NCBI GenBank assembly: GCA_963730315.1
Contig: CAVSRD010000005.1
Span: 124,001 to 188,000, forward strand
Length of the DNA stretch: 64,000 nt
Source: VRUE01 sp963730315
GTDB taxonomy: Bacteria; Actinomycetota; Thermoleophilia; Solirubrobacterales; 70-9
Direction: 5' to 3'
Shown: positions 42,301 to 50,409 of the stretch, piece after piece
Layout: every line of letters begins with the position of its first letter
Numbering within the stretch: the stretch's first letter is position 1
Translations under genes and position numbers: made by a program
Notes under the pieces: model-generated
Databases searched by the model: none
Seen by the model: the letters and a program-made list of their open reading frames with translations, nothing else
What the model was told of the DNA's origin: nothing

Positions 42301-42851
42301 TCCTCGATCCCGTTCTTCTGCACCTCGAAGTAAACCTGGTCGGAGCCGAAGGCCTGGATCAGGTCGTCGACGTGGGCGCGGGCGTCCTCGGCGCGCTCTT
42401 CGACCAGGCGGCGGCAGAAGCGGGACTGCAGGCAGCCGGTGAGGACGATCACCCCCTCCGCGTGGCGGGCGAGCAACTCCATGTCAACGTTCGCCTTGCC
42501 GCGCGAGAAGCCCTCCAGGAAGCTGGCCGAGGTGAGCTTGACGAGGTTGGCGAAGCCGGCGTCGCTCTCGGCCAGCAGGGTGATGTGGTTGCGCTCGTAC
42601 TTCGGCTTCTCCTTGACCCCCCGCACGTCGTCGACCAGGTAGGCCTCGAGGCCGGCGATCGGCTTGATCCCCTGCTTCGAACAGGCCTTGTGGAGGTCGA
42701 CGGCGCCGTTCATCACGCCGTGGTCGGTCAAGCCCAGCGCCGGCTGCCCCAGCTCCGCCGCCCGCGTCGCCATCGCCTCGATCTTGCAGGCGCCGTCGAG
42801 CAGCGAGTACTCGCTGTGGGCGTGGAGATGGACGGCCGAGGCAGAGCTCAC
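39342..42851 (-). CDS. dnaE: DNA polymerase III alpha subunit
   Basis: Catalytic subunit of the replicative polymerase, 1169 residues. The N-terminal PHP domain opens with HLHAHSEYSLLDG and GLTDHGVMNG and keeps metal-type His residues. The C-family polymerase core holds PGRGSAAGSIVSY and the catalytic aspartates in PDIDIDF; helix-hairpin-helix and OB-fold (VTVGGIVAERKKIRT) regions follow. The length and C-terminal OB region fit the main DnaE1 type rather than DnaE2. GTG start; no ribosome-binding site is obvious. Confidence 0.95.
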   Translation of the reverse strand: MSSASAVHLHAHSEYSLLDGACKIEAMATRAAELGQPALGLTDHGVMNGAVDLHKACSKQGIKPIAGLEAYLVDDVRGVKEKPKYERNHITLLAESDAGFANLVKLTSASFLEGFSRGKANVDMELLARHAEGVIVLTGCLQSRFCRRLVEERAEDARAHVDDLIQAFGSDQVYFEVQKNGIEEQEKANRGIVRLARELGRPLVGTADVHYLRREDFDNHAALLCVQTKSTLEAPKLSFDTNEFFLKSSEEMADSFAEWPEAIASTLEIAERCNVEVELGKLLLPRFPTPDDSEPETMLRRIAAEGLRGRCGDPPPAEAVERLEFELGVIEEMGFSSYFLIVWDFVRHAKREGIAVGPGRGSAAGSIVSYSLGITDLDPLANDLLFERFLNPGRKSMPDIDIDFSVRGRERVIRYVADKYGRESVAQIITFGKMAPRAATRDAARVLGFDYGSGDRLAKQIPEPIMGRSPSFEECLKPGQELKRTYDSEPDARRIVDVARGLEGIIRNNSIHAAAVVIADRPLQEIVPLQLAEDRSAPSGGERQYKIVTQYSMGPIEEIGLLKMDFLGLRNLDVIEDAIEIIERSRGEKIDMESIPLDDAKTYAMLAAGDSTGVFQFESDGMRDALRKVGPTEFADIVALGALYRPGAMAYIPAYAKGKRDPASVRYPDPRLRAITEETHGCVIYQEQLMEIARSMAGFSGAEADDLRKAIGKKKRDLMVTMKDKFMRGLAESDTDPNVARELWKLNEAAADYSFNKSHAACYGLISYRTAYLKANYPAEYMAAVISSVMNTKDKVPFFVNRCEEMGIDVLPPDVNSSDHDFVVSENAIRFGLDAVKNVGHSAVEAILRAREDAPIASIWDFCERVDSRAVNKRAIECLVKCGALDSTEATRKGMLEALPAAQSAGQKAQEDAQLGQGSIFDVGEGADGGGGAQGHHRPPISAAEFERRELLAMEKETLGTYLSSHPLSEVREALRARVDCGLAELGGKPDGSWVTVGGIVAERKKIRTKSGSQMMFATLDDVEGQVEMLVFKADEAESAAAIIPDAVVLVRGRIDHKERGETKLVVQEAERFEPDGEEIARADARAAAPAEPLRLTIDAAKLRMPGVFDQLKEVFEHHKGEADVHLAIRGEEGEPTEVKLGDGYRVRPSSGLRAELDQVLGGADALAA

Positions 42852-42900
42852 GGGCAGCGCCGATCATGGCAAGCAAGCCAGATGGCACTGGGCGCCGAAC

Positions 42901-42938
42901 GCGCGCCTTGCGCGCTTATTCCGCGCCTAATTGCGCGG
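42901..42938 (-). terminator. Two tandem hairpins after the lipoprotein gene
   Basis: Perfect 6-bp stems GCGCGC/GCGCGC with loop CTT (42901-42915) and CCGCGC/GCGCGG with loop CTAATT (42921-42938) lie just beyond the lipoprotein stop, in the 95-bp gap before dnaE. No T tract. Probably a U-less terminator. Confidence 0.45.
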
Positions 42939-42946
42939 GCGAGGCG

Positions 42947-43474
42947 TCAGCCGCCGAAGGCCTTGTCTTCCAGCTTGCGCTGCTGGTGTTCGAATTGTTC
43001 GCGTTCCCGGACGACCGCCGGATTGGCCTCGTAGACGACCTTCCACTCGCCATCGACGGCGGTGAAGGTGAGTGGGCCGTTGCTGGTTCCGTCGATTGAG
43101 TAGAAGACCTGCACGCGCCGGCCTTGGGCAGGCTTCATCTCGTCCAGCTCGACTTCGCTTGCAGAGAGGTCGGTGGAGGTGCTGTCGGTGACCGCAAGCG
43201 TGCAGGGCTGCCCCGATTCCGCTTCGATCGCCTTGACGCTGGCCGGCGCGAAGAGCTGTTCGCAGATGCGCTCGCTGTCGCCTTCCTGGAGCGCTTCGAC
43301 ATAGCTTTCGAAGACCGGCGGAACAGTCTGCTTGTAGCTCGCGACCAGCTCCTGGTCGGAGACCGTGGCTTCGCCGCCGCCGCCACAGCCGGCCAGCACG
43401 ATCGCCGCGGAGAGGGGCCCGAGCAGGGCGGCGCGGCGCGGCGCCCGCCTCGTCTTCCTCGCCGGCCACCCCAT
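42947..43474 (-). CDS. Lipoprotein of unknown function
   Basis: A 175-residue protein with a basic N-terminus, a hydrophobic stretch and the lipobox LAGC (Cys30), followed by GGGG, so probably a lipid-anchored exported protein. The mature part has an alpha-beta composition and two further cysteines (ERICEQLF, GQPCTLAV), resembling small NTF2-like or DUF4878-like exported domains; this is only an impression. ATG 43474 is chosen because TAGTGT ends 10 nt before it and would overlap the alternative GTG 43486. It is divergent from the two-component operon. Confidence 0.75.
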   Translation of the reverse strand: MGWPARKTRRAPRRAALLGPLSAAIVLAGCGGGGEATVSDQELVASYKQTVPPVFESYVEALQEGDSERICEQLFAPASVKAIEAESGQPCTLAVTDSTSTDLSASEVELDEMKPAQGRRVQVFYSIDGTSNGPLTFTAVDGEWKVVYEANPAVVREREQFEHQQRKLEDKAFGG

Positions 43475-43484
43475 CAGCCTGCTC

Positions 43485-43490
43485 ACACTA
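43485..43490 (-). promoter_or_regulatory. -10 box of the lipoprotein gene
   Basis: TAGTGT on the minus strand, 10 nt before ATG 43474. Confidence 0.35.
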
Positions 43491-43548
43491 CCAGCGCCCC
43501 TTGGCTAAATTCGCGCTAAAGGCGGGCCGGGTAGCCATCGGAGCGGGC

Positions 43549-43554
43549 TAAGAT
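43549..43554 (+). promoter_or_regulatory. -10 box of the two-component operon
   Basis: TAAGAT ends 7 nt before the response-regulator ATG. GCTAAA repeats occur at 43504-43509 and 43515-43520, with a related GCTAAG at 43548-43553 overlapping the -10; they might be sites for autoregulation by the OmpR-type regulator. Confidence 0.45.
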
Positions 43555-43561
43555 CGCTCAA

Positions 43562-44257
43562 ATGCTCGAAGTGGAGACCGATCCCGCCGGGGGGCGTGTC
43601 CTCGTCGTCGAGGACGACGAGGACATCGCCGACGTGCTGCGGCGCTCGCTGCGCAACGAGGGCTACGAAGTGCGCACCTCAGGCGACGGGATCGAGGCGC
43701 TCGACGTCGCCGCCGGGTTCGTCCCCGATTTGGTCGTGCTCGACCTCGGGCTGCCCCGGCTGGACGGGGTCGAGGTCTGCCGGCGGCTTCGCGCCGACAG
43801 CGACGTGCCGATCCTGATGCTGACCGCCAGGACCGAGACCGAGGATCGAGTCGGCGGGCTCGACAGCGGCGCCGACGACTACCTGGTAAAGCCGTTCGAG
43901 CGCAAGGAGCTGCTGGCCCGGATCAGGGCGCTGCTGCGCCGCCGGCCGCCGCGCGGCTCCGCCTCGCTCGAGGTCGGCGACCTGACCCTCAACCCGGACA
44001 CGCGCGAGGTGAAGCGCGGCGAGCGCGAGGTCGAGCTGACCAACCGCGAGTTCGAGCTGCTCGAGTACCTGATGCGCAACGAGCGCCTCGTCGTCTCGCG
44101 CGAGCGCCTGCTCGACGAGGTCTGGGGCTACGACCCGATGGCGGCGACCAACACGATCGACGTCTTCATCTCGAACCTGCGCCGCAAGCTGGAGGAAGGC
44201 GGCGAGGGCCGCGTGCTACACACCAAACGCGGCGCCGGCTACGTGCTGAAGGGCTAG
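43562..44257 (+). CDS. OmpR/PhoB-type response regulator
   Basis: A 231-residue protein. The receiver domain (12-125) has the acidic pair in VVEDDED, phosphoacceptor D61 (VVLDLGLPRLDG), the switch T88 and K110 (LVKPF). The winged-helix DNA-binding domain (about 133-231) ends in the typical RRKLEEGGEGRVLHTKRGAGYVLKG, read as RRKLEEGGEG and HTKRGAGYVL. It lies 2 bp before its histidine kinase gene. It is similar in layout to MprA/MtrA-class regulators, but the target is unknown. Confidence 0.93.
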   Translation: MLEVETDPAGGRVLVVEDDEDIADVLRRSLRNEGYEVRTSGDGIEALDVAAGFVPDLVVLDLGLPRLDGVEVCRRLRADSDVPILMLTARTETEDRVGGLDSGADDYLVKPFERKELLARIRALLRRRPPRGSASLEVGDLTLNPDTREVKRGEREVELTNREFELLEYLMRNERLVVSRERLLDEVWGYDPMAATNTIDVFISNLRRKLEEGGEGRVLHTKRGAGYVLKG

Positions 44258-44259
44258 CG

Positions 44260-45687
44260 GTGTTCCGTCCCGGCAACTGGCCGGTGCGCTGGCGTCTCGC
44301 CGCGGTCTCCGCCGGGCTGACCCTGGCGATCCTGGTGCTGTTCGGCGCGATCATCGGCAACCTCGCCTCGCGTCGGGTCCGCGACGACTTCAACCGCGAG
44401 GTGAGCACCGCCGTCTCGACCCTGGCCTCGCGGGTGCAGATAGTCGACACGATCACCAACACGTTGATCGTCCGCGAGCCCGACCTGCGCGACTTCGTCA
44501 GCCCCAACGACGCTTCGGCGCGGATCTACGACGCTCGCGGCAGGCAGCTCGACGCGAGCCCCAACGCGGCCGAACTCGGCCCCCCCGTCCCCGGCATCCA
44601 CAACGTCGGCCGGATGCGCGTCGTCACCGTCACCCTGCGCAGCCGCCAGAGCGGGCGGGTCGCCGGCTACGTCCAGTACGGCCGGGACCAGGGCCACGTC
44701 GACTCGACCATCGACCGCCTCTGGCTGTTCATCGCCGCCGGGGTGCTCGGTGCGACCCTGCTCGCCAGCCTGGCCGGCCTGGCAATCGCCCGGCGCGCGA
44801 TGCGGCCGATCTCGTCGTTGACGGCGACGGCGCGCAAGATCGCCGACACCGGCGACCCCTCCCGCCACATGCCGGAGCCGAAGGTCGAGGACGAGGTCGG
44901 GGAGCTGGCCAGGACGCTGGAGCAGATGCTTCGCTCGCTCGACGCGGCCCGGGCCGAGCGCGAAGCGGCGATGGACAAACAGCGCGAGTTCGTCGCCGAC
45001 GCCTCGCACGAGCTGCGCACCCCGCTGACCAGCATCCTCGCCAACCTGGAGCTGTTGCAGGCCTCGGTCGAGGGCCCGGCTGGGGACGAGGAACGCACGA
45101 TGGTCGACTCGGCTCTGCGCTCATCGGGGCGGATGAGCCGGCTGGTCGCCGACCTGCTGCTCCTCGCCCGCGCCGACGCCGGCCGGCTCGCTGCCCGCAC
45201 CCGCTGCGACCTCGCCGAGGTGGCCGGAAACGCCGCCGCCGAGGTCGCGCCGACCGTCGGCGAACGCGAGTTGCGGATCGACAACGAGCGGTCGCTGCCG
45301 GTCGAGGGCAACCCGGACGAGCTGCACCGCATGGTGCTCAACCTGCTCGACAACGCGGCCCGCCACACGCCGCCCGGCTCGACGATCGAGCTTCGCCTGC
45401 GCGCCGCCGGGGGCGATGCGGTGATCGAGGTGTCCGACGACGGCCCCGGAATCCCGGCCGAGCTGCGCGACCACATCTTCGAACGCTTCGCGCGCGGCGA
45501 GGGGCCGGCCGACACAGCCGGGAACGGAGGCAGCGGCCTCGGACTGGCGATCGTCCGCGCGGTGGCCGCCTCGCACGGCGGCAGCGTCGAGGCGGGAGAG
45601 TCGCAGAGCGGCGGCGCACTATTCCGCATCCGCCTGCCGCTCGCCAAATCTGAGAAAGGAATTACCCCTGCTTTAGACCGGATTTAG
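44260..45687 (+). CDS. Sensor histidine kinase
   Basis: A 475-residue membrane kinase partnered with the preceding response regulator. The first transmembrane segment is at about 14-34, an extracytoplasmic sensor at 38-150, and the second segment at about 155-178. HAMP follows (about 179-232), then HisKA with H250 in ASHELRTPL, and HATPase with LNLLDNAARHT, VSDDGPGIP and GSGLGLAIV. GTG start directly after the regulator stop. The final residues (SEKGITPALDRI) run up to a rho-independent terminator. Confidence 0.92.
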   Translation: MFRPGNWPVRWRLAAVSAGLTLAILVLFGAIIGNLASRRVRDDFNREVSTAVSTLASRVQIVDTITNTLIVREPDLRDFVSPNDASARIYDARGRQLDASPNAAELGPPVPGIHNVGRMRVVTVTLRSRQSGRVAGYVQYGRDQGHVDSTIDRLWLFIAAGVLGATLLASLAGLAIARRAMRPISSLTATARKIADTGDPSRHMPEPKVEDEVGELARTLEQMLRSLDAARAEREAAMDKQREFVADASHELRTPLTSILANLELLQASVEGPAGDEERTMVDSALRSSGRMSRLVADLLLLARADAGRLAARTRCDLAEVAGNAAAEVAPTVGERELRIDNERSLPVEGNPDELHRMVLNLLDNAARHTPPGSTIELRLRAAGGDAVIEVSDDGPGIPAELRDHIFERFARGEGPADTAGNGGSGLGLAIVRAVAASHGGSVEAGESQSGGALFRIRLPLAKSEKGITPALDRI

Positions 45688-45720
45688 CGCCCGAACTTAG
45701 GTTCTCTGTGGACGAGACAC

Positions 45721-45763
45721 AAGGGCCCGCCGGTTCTCCCCAACGCAGCCGGTGGGCCTTTTT
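45721..45763 (+). terminator. Rho-independent terminator of the two-component operon
   Basis: Stem GGCCCGCCGG (45724-45733) with CCGGTGGGCC (45749-45758), containing one G-U pair, extended by outer A-T pairs, and followed by TTTTT. It stands 36 bp after the kinase stop. The reverse strand also has flanking A/T bases and the RNase J gene ends 6 bp beyond, so it may work in both directions. Confidence 0.85.
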
Positions 45764-45768
45764 CCTGT

Positions 45769-47430
45769 CTAGACCTCGACGACCACGGGTAGGATCATCG
45801 GCCGTCGGCGCAGCTTCTCGTAGACCAGCCCGGCGATCGCGTCGTGGAGGTCTTCCTGGATCAGGTGCAGCTCGCGGGTTCCGGCCCTGGCAGCGTCCTC
45901 GAGCGAGTCCTCGACCACGTCCTTCAGCTCCTCGACCAGGGCGTCGGCCTCCTCGACGAAGGCGACGCCGCGGAAGATCACTTCCGGGTCGGCGACGACG
46001 CTGCCATCGTCCGAGGCGATCGTCGCGACGACGATGAAGATCCCGTCCGCGGAGATCTCGCGCCGGTCCCGCAGGGCGACGTCGTCGGGCTCGCCGACGT
46101 TGACGCCGTCGACGAACATCACGCCGCTGTGCAGCTCCTTGCCGAAGCCGGCGCCGCCGTCGCCGAGTTCGAGCGGCAGCCCGTTGTGGCCTTGGAAGAT
46201 GTTTTCGGGTGCGACGCCTACCGATTCGGCCAGCCCGGCGTGCAGCCGCAATCGCTGGAAGTCGCCGTGGACCGGCATCACGTAGCGCGGTTTGGTCAGG
46301 TTGAGCATCAGCTTCAGCTCCTCCTGCCAACCGTGGCCGGAGGCGTGGATCGGCGCGTCCTTGGCGGTCACAACCGAGGCGCCGATCTCGTAGATGCGGT
46401 CGATCGTCTCGTTCACCGCGCGCTCGTTGCCGGGCACCGGGGTCGCCGAGAAGACGACCGTGTCGCCCGAGTGCAGCTCGACGTCGCGGTGGTCGTTGTT
46501 CGCCATCCGCCGCAGCGCCGAGAGGGGCTCGCCCTGACTTCCGGTCGAGATCACGACCACCTTCTCGTCGGGGAAGTCCTCGATCTCGCGCGGCTGTATG
46601 AACAGCCCCGACGGCGCCTCCGCGATGCCGAGACTGGAGGCGATGTTGAAGTTCTTGCGCATCGAGCGCCCGACCAGCGCGACCCGGCGGTCGAGCTTCG
46701 CCGCGGCGTCGATCACCTGCTGGACCCGGTGGATGTTGGAGGCGAAGGAGGTGACGACGATCCGGCCCTCGCAGGCCGCAAAGGTCTCCAGCAGGGCCGG
46801 GCCGACGCTCGACTCCGACGGGGCGATCCCCGGGCGGTCAGCGTTGGTCGAGTCGCCGCAGAGCAGCAGCAGCCCGTCGCGGCCCAGCTCGGCAAGCCGG
46901 GAGATGTCGGCGGGGCGGCCGTCGACCGGGGTCTGGTCGAACTTGTAGTCGCCGGTCATCAGCACCCGCCCCAGCTCGGTGCCGACGAGGACGCCGCGCG
47001 CGTCGGGGATCGAGTGCGAGAGGTGGATCAGCTCAAGCTCGAAGGGGCCGGCCTGGACCGTCTGGCCGGCCGGCAGATCCTGCAGCGGCGCCTCTCCCAG
47101 CTTGTGCTCGTCGAGCTTCGAGCGGACCATGCCCACCGTGAGCAGGCCGCCGTAGACGACCGGCGGCATGCCGATTTCGCGGAGCACGTAGGGCAGCGCC
47201 CCGACGTGGTCCTCGTGGCCGTGGGTGAGGACGATCGCCTCGATGTCCGCGGCGCGGTCGCGCAGGTAGGAGAAGTCCGGCAGGACGAGGTCGATACCCA
47301 GCATCTCCGCGGTCGGGAACATCAGCCCCGTGTCGACGACCACGATCCGGCCCTCGTACTCGATCACCGTCATGTTCTTGCCGATCTCGCCCAGCCCGCC
47401 GAGCGGCAGCACTCGCAGCTTCCCCGCCAT
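45769..47430 (-). CDS. rnj: Ribonuclease J
   Basis: Metallo-beta-lactamase/beta-CASP ribonuclease with endonuclease and 5'-exonuclease activity. It has 553 residues. The metal motif LTHGHEDHVGALPY has the HxHxDH ligands, further motifs are HSIPDA and MTGDYKFDQ, and the beta-CASP region holds VISTGSQGEPLSALRR and HASGHGWQEELKLML. The C-terminal domain is about 100 residues. ATG 47430 lies 4 bp after the dapA stop. It is the last gene of the long co-directional run that also encodes PNPase. Confidence 0.94.
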   Translation of the reverse strand: MAGKLRVLPLGGLGEIGKNMTVIEYEGRIVVVDTGLMFPTAEMLGIDLVLPDFSYLRDRAADIEAIVLTHGHEDHVGALPYVLREIGMPPVVYGGLLTVGMVRSKLDEHKLGEAPLQDLPAGQTVQAGPFELELIHLSHSIPDARGVLVGTELGRVLMTGDYKFDQTPVDGRPADISRLAELGRDGLLLLCGDSTNADRPGIAPSESSVGPALLETFAACEGRIVVTSFASNIHRVQQVIDAAAKLDRRVALVGRSMRKNFNIASSLGIAEAPSGLFIQPREIEDFPDEKVVVISTGSQGEPLSALRRMANNDHRDVELHSGDTVVFSATPVPGNERAVNETIDRIYEIGASVVTAKDAPIHASGHGWQEELKLMLNLTKPRYVMPVHGDFQRLRLHAGLAESVGVAPENIFQGHNGLPLELGDGGAGFGKELHSGVMFVDGVNVGEPDDVALRDRREISADGIFIVVATIASDDGSVVADPEVIFRGVAFVEEADALVEELKDVVEDSLEDAARAGTRELHLIQEDLHDAIAGLVYEKLRRRPMILPVVVEV

Positions 47431-47434
47431 CGAT

Positions 47435-48292
47435 CTACAGACCGGCGCTTTCCAGTGCCTTTTGCACGACCGCCCGCTGGCCCTCATCGGCGGGGACCAG
47501 CGGCAGGCGAAGGCCGCCGTGGGGGATCAGCCCGCGCATCTCCAGAGCCGCCTTCAGCGGAATCGGGTTGGTGGTGACCCCGAGCGCCTCGTACAGCGGC
47601 CGCAGGCCGGCGTCGATCTCCCGCGCTCGCTCCAGGTCGCTGTCCCGGGCGGCGTCCCACATCTCCCGCATCCGCTCGCCCGCCAGGTGCGAGGCGACCA
47701 GGATGCCGCCCGCCCCACCGAACTCGAGGGTGGGCAGGAAGGCATCGTCGTTGCCGGCCAGCACCTCGAGGCCCTCGACCGGGCCCAGCTCGGCGTTGTT
47801 GGCCTGCTTGACCGCGACCACGCTGTCGATCTCGGCCAGCTCGGCGAGCTGCCCGGGCGAGACGTCGACCACCACCCGCGAGGGGATGTTGTAGGCGATC
47901 AGGGGGATCTCGGAAACGGCGGAGGCGATCGCCTCGAAGTGGGCGCGGATTCCGGCGAAGTTCGGCTTGTTGTAGTACGGGGTGACGACCAGCGCCGCCT
48001 CGGCGCCCGCCTCCGCCGCGGCCCTCGTCAGCTCGATCGAGTGGCGGGTGTCGTTGGTGCCCGTGCCGCAGATCACGGTCGCCGCGCCGCCGACCTCCGC
48101 GACGATCGCCCGCAGCAGCGAGATGTGCTCCTCGTCGTCCAGCGTCGCTGCCTCGCCGGTCGAACCGGCGACCACCACGCCGTGCGAGCCGTGCTCGACC
48201 AGATGGCCGGCGAGCGCCCGCGCCGCGGCCTCGTCGACTCCGCCCGCCGCGTCGAAAGGCGTCGCCATCGCGGTGAGCACGCCGCCGATCAT
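47435..48292 (-). CDS. dapA: 4-Hydroxy-tetrahydrodipicolinate synthase
   Basis: Condenses pyruvate with aspartate semialdehyde, the first step of the lysine/diaminopimelate branch. It has 285 residues, a TIM barrel. The Schiff-base lysine is K162 (VAVKQANN) and Y134 lies in IAYNIPSR, positions equivalent to E. coli K161 and Y133; GSTGEAATL is the dicarboxylate-binding loop. ATG 48292 overlaps the amidase stop (ATGA). Confidence 0.94.
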   Translation of the reverse strand: MIGGVLTAMATPFDAAGGVDEAAARALAGHLVEHGSHGVVVAGSTGEAATLDDEEHISLLRAIVAEVGGAATVICGTGTNDTRHSIELTRAAAEAGAEAALVVTPYYNKPNFAGIRAHFEAIASAVSEIPLIAYNIPSRVVVDVSPGQLAELAEIDSVVAVKQANNAELGPVEGLEVLAGNDDAFLPTLEFGGAGGILVASHLAGERMREMWDAARDSDLERAREIDAGLRPLYEALGVTTNPIPLKAALEMRGLIPHGGLRLPLVPADEGQRAVVQKALESAGL

Positions 48293-49734
48293 GCGACTGC
48301 AAAAAGCGGTGGCGTGCGATCGGCCCAGGGGACGGCCTGCTCGAGCTGCGCAGCCACCCGCAGCAGCAGGTCCTCGCGGCCCAGCGGTGCGACCAGCTGG
48401 ACGCCGATCGGCAGCCCGTCCTCGCTCCAGTGCAGGGGCAGCGAGATCGCCGGCTGGCCGGTGGCGTTGAAGGCGGCGGTGAAGCAGCCGTCGATGAAGG
48501 CGCGCTCGAAGGTGGCCATCGGATCGGGGCCGGAGTCGTCGAAGCTGCCGAGCGGCGGCGGCGGCTCGCCGAGGGTCGGGGTGAGCAAGAGGTCGAAGCC
48601 CGACTCGTGGATGCCGGCGAACATCCGCGACATCACCTGGTGCTGGCCGACGGCGGTCAGGTACTCGCCGGCGCTGTGGCGACGGCCGGCCTCGGCGAGC
48701 GCCCAGCTGAGCGGTTCGACGTCGTCGGGGCCGATCACGTTGCCGGTCGCCAGCCCGAGCTGGTCGAGCACCGCCGCTTGGCCGGCCGCCCAGCGGACCA
48801 GGAACGACTGCACCAGGTCGATGCTGCGGAGCGTCGCCAGGTCCGGCTCCTCCACGGCGTGGCCGAGCCCCTCCAGGACCTGCGCCGCGCCCCGCGCCGC
48901 TGCGACCGGCTCGGGGTCGGCGTCCTGCTCGATCGTCGTCTCCGTCGACAGCGCGACCCGCAGCCTGCCGGGGTCGGCGCCGACCTCCTCGGTGTAGGGC
49001 CGCAGCGGCGGCGGCGCCACGTAGGGGTCGCCGGCGGCCGGGCCGTGCACCGCCTCGAGCAGCGCCGCGGTGTCGCGGACCGAGCGCGACACGCACAGCT
49101 CGCAGGTCAGGCCGGACATGATGTCCCCGACCAGCGGCCCCTCGGTGATCCTTTGGCGGCTCGGCTTGAGGCCGACCAGGCCGCAGTTGGCGGCCGGGAT
49201 GCGGATCGAGCCGCCGCCGTCGTTGGCGTGCGCAAAGGGAACCATGCCGGCCGCGACCGCGGCAGCAGAGCCGCCGCTCGAGCCGCCGCTCGAGCGGCCG
49301 AGGTCCCAGGGGTTGCGAGTCGGGCCGTAGGCGCGCGGCTCGGTGGTCGGCAGGATGCCCAGCTCGGGCGTGTTCGTCTTGCCGATCGTCACCAGGCCGG
49401 CGGCGCGGAAGCGCTGCGCCAGGTAGGTGTCCATCGGGGCGCGGAAGTCGCGATCCTTCAGGTACTGCATGCCCATGTGCATCGGCTGGCCGGCGAAGGC
49501 CGCGCCGAGGTCCTTGAGCAGGAAGGGCACGCCCCTGAAGGGGCCGTCGGGCAGCTCGCCGTTGGCCACCGCGAGGCCCTCCTCGAAGAGCGGGTGGATG
49601 ACCGCGCCCAGCTCGCCGTTGGTCGCCTCGATCCGCGCGATCGCCGCTTCGACCAGGTCCGCCGGGCTCGCCTCGCCGCTGCGGACCAGCTCCGCTTGGG
49701 CGGTCGCATCGAGACGTGCCAGCTCCTCCGCCAT
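48289..49734 (-). CDS. Amidase-signature hydrolase
   Basis: A 481-residue amidase with the Ser-cisSer-Lys triad K74 (FLLKD), S152 (GRSSGGSSGGS) and S176 (DGGGSIRIPA). The second-half architecture (DLLLTPTLGEPPPPLG) resembles 6-aminohexanoate-cyclic-dimer hydrolase-type amidases more than GatA. It sits between dapB and dapA, overlapping dapA by 4 nt and starting 9 bp after dapB. Its natural substrate is unknown; the context suggests nitrogen or cell-wall metabolism but is not proof. It should not be annotated as GatA, which is at 22551. Confidence 0.85.
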   Translation of the reverse strand: MAEELARLDATAQAELVRSGEASPADLVEAAIARIEATNGELGAVIHPLFEEGLAVANGELPDGPFRGVPFLLKDLGAAFAGQPMHMGMQYLKDRDFRAPMDTYLAQRFRAAGLVTIGKTNTPELGILPTTEPRAYGPTRNPWDLGRSSGGSSGGSAAAVAAGMVPFAHANDGGGSIRIPAANCGLVGLKPSRQRITEGPLVGDIMSGLTCELCVSRSVRDTAALLEAVHGPAAGDPYVAPPPLRPYTEEVGADPGRLRVALSTETTIEQDADPEPVAAARGAAQVLEGLGHAVEEPDLATLRSIDLVQSFLVRWAAGQAAVLDQLGLATGNVIGPDDVEPLSWALAEAGRRHSAGEYLTAVGQHQVMSRMFAGIHESGFDLLLTPTLGEPPPPLGSFDDSGPDPMATFERAFIDGCFTAAFNATGQPAISLPLHWSEDGLPIGVQLVAPLGREDLLLRVAAQLEQAVPWADRTPPLFAVA

Positions 49735-49743
49735 GCCCTGAAC

Positions 49744-50409
49744 CTACAGCAGCTTCTCGAGGCCGACCGTGCAGCTGTTCGCGAGATCGCCGACGCGGCG
49801 CACCGCGAGCAGCACCCCGGGCATGAAGGAGCTGCGGTCGATCGAGTCGTGGCGCAGCGTGAGAGTCTGCCCCTCGCCGCCGAAGACGACCTCCTGGTGG
49901 GCGACCAGGCCGGGCAGCCGCACCGAGTGGATCGGCTCGTGGACGTTGCCTCCGGCGGCGCGGATCAGCTCCGCGGTCCGCTTCGCCGTACCCGAAGGGG
50001 CGTCGAGCTTGCGGTCGTGGTGCAGCTCGACGATCTCGCACTCGGGCATGTGCCGGGCGATCGACTGCGCCGTCTCCATCAACAGCACCGCGCCGATCGC
50101 GAAGTTGGGGGCGACGAAGCAGTTGGCCTCGCTCCGCTCCGCGATCTCTCGCAGCGCGTCGAGGTCGAAGCCGGTCGTGCCGATCACCGCGTGCACCCCG
50201 GCCTCCAGGCAGGCGCGGGCGTTGTCCAGGGCGGTGTCCGGAGTCGTGAAGTCGACGGCGACGTCGGCCCCACCGAGCGCCTCGGCCAGCTCCAGGCCCA
50301 GCGCCGGGTCGGCCTTGGCGGCCAGCTCCATGTCCTCGGCCGCTTCGACCGCCTCGCAGACCGTCCCCCCCATCCTGCCCGCTGCGCCCGAGACGACGAC
50401 CTTGATCAC
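49744..50409 (-). CDS. dapB: 4-Hydroxy-tetrahydrodipicolinate reductase
   Basis: NAD(P)H-dependent second step of the diaminopimelate pathway. It has 221 residues, at the short end for the family. The nucleotide motif VSGAAGRMGG is at the N-terminus, and the catalytic ELHHDRKLDAPSGTA near 135-149 includes the His-His and Lys of DapB. GTG 50409 overlaps the M16 peptidase stop (GTGA). No regulatory element is seen between the genes. Confidence 0.94.
   Translation of the reverse strand: MIKVVVSGAAGRMGGTVCEAVEAAEDMELAAKADPALGLELAEALGGADVAVDFTTPDTALDNARACLEAGVHAVIGTTGFDLDALREIAERSEANCFVAPNFAIGAVLLMETAQSIARHMPECEIVELHHDRKLDAPSGTAKRTAELIRAAGGNVHEPIHSVRLPGLVAHQEVVFGGEGQTLTLRHDSIDRSSFMPGVLLAVRRVGDLANSCTVGLEKLL

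Noticed and set aside
39474..43034. A plus-strand open frame of 1186 codons opposite dnaE
   Set aside because: Antisense artefact of high third-position GC in dnaE; no motifs, start site or promoter.
48289..49734. Second gatA
   Set aside because: It has the amidase triad but lacks GatA-specific segments, is in the dap operon, and a complete gatCAB set is present at 21122-24345.
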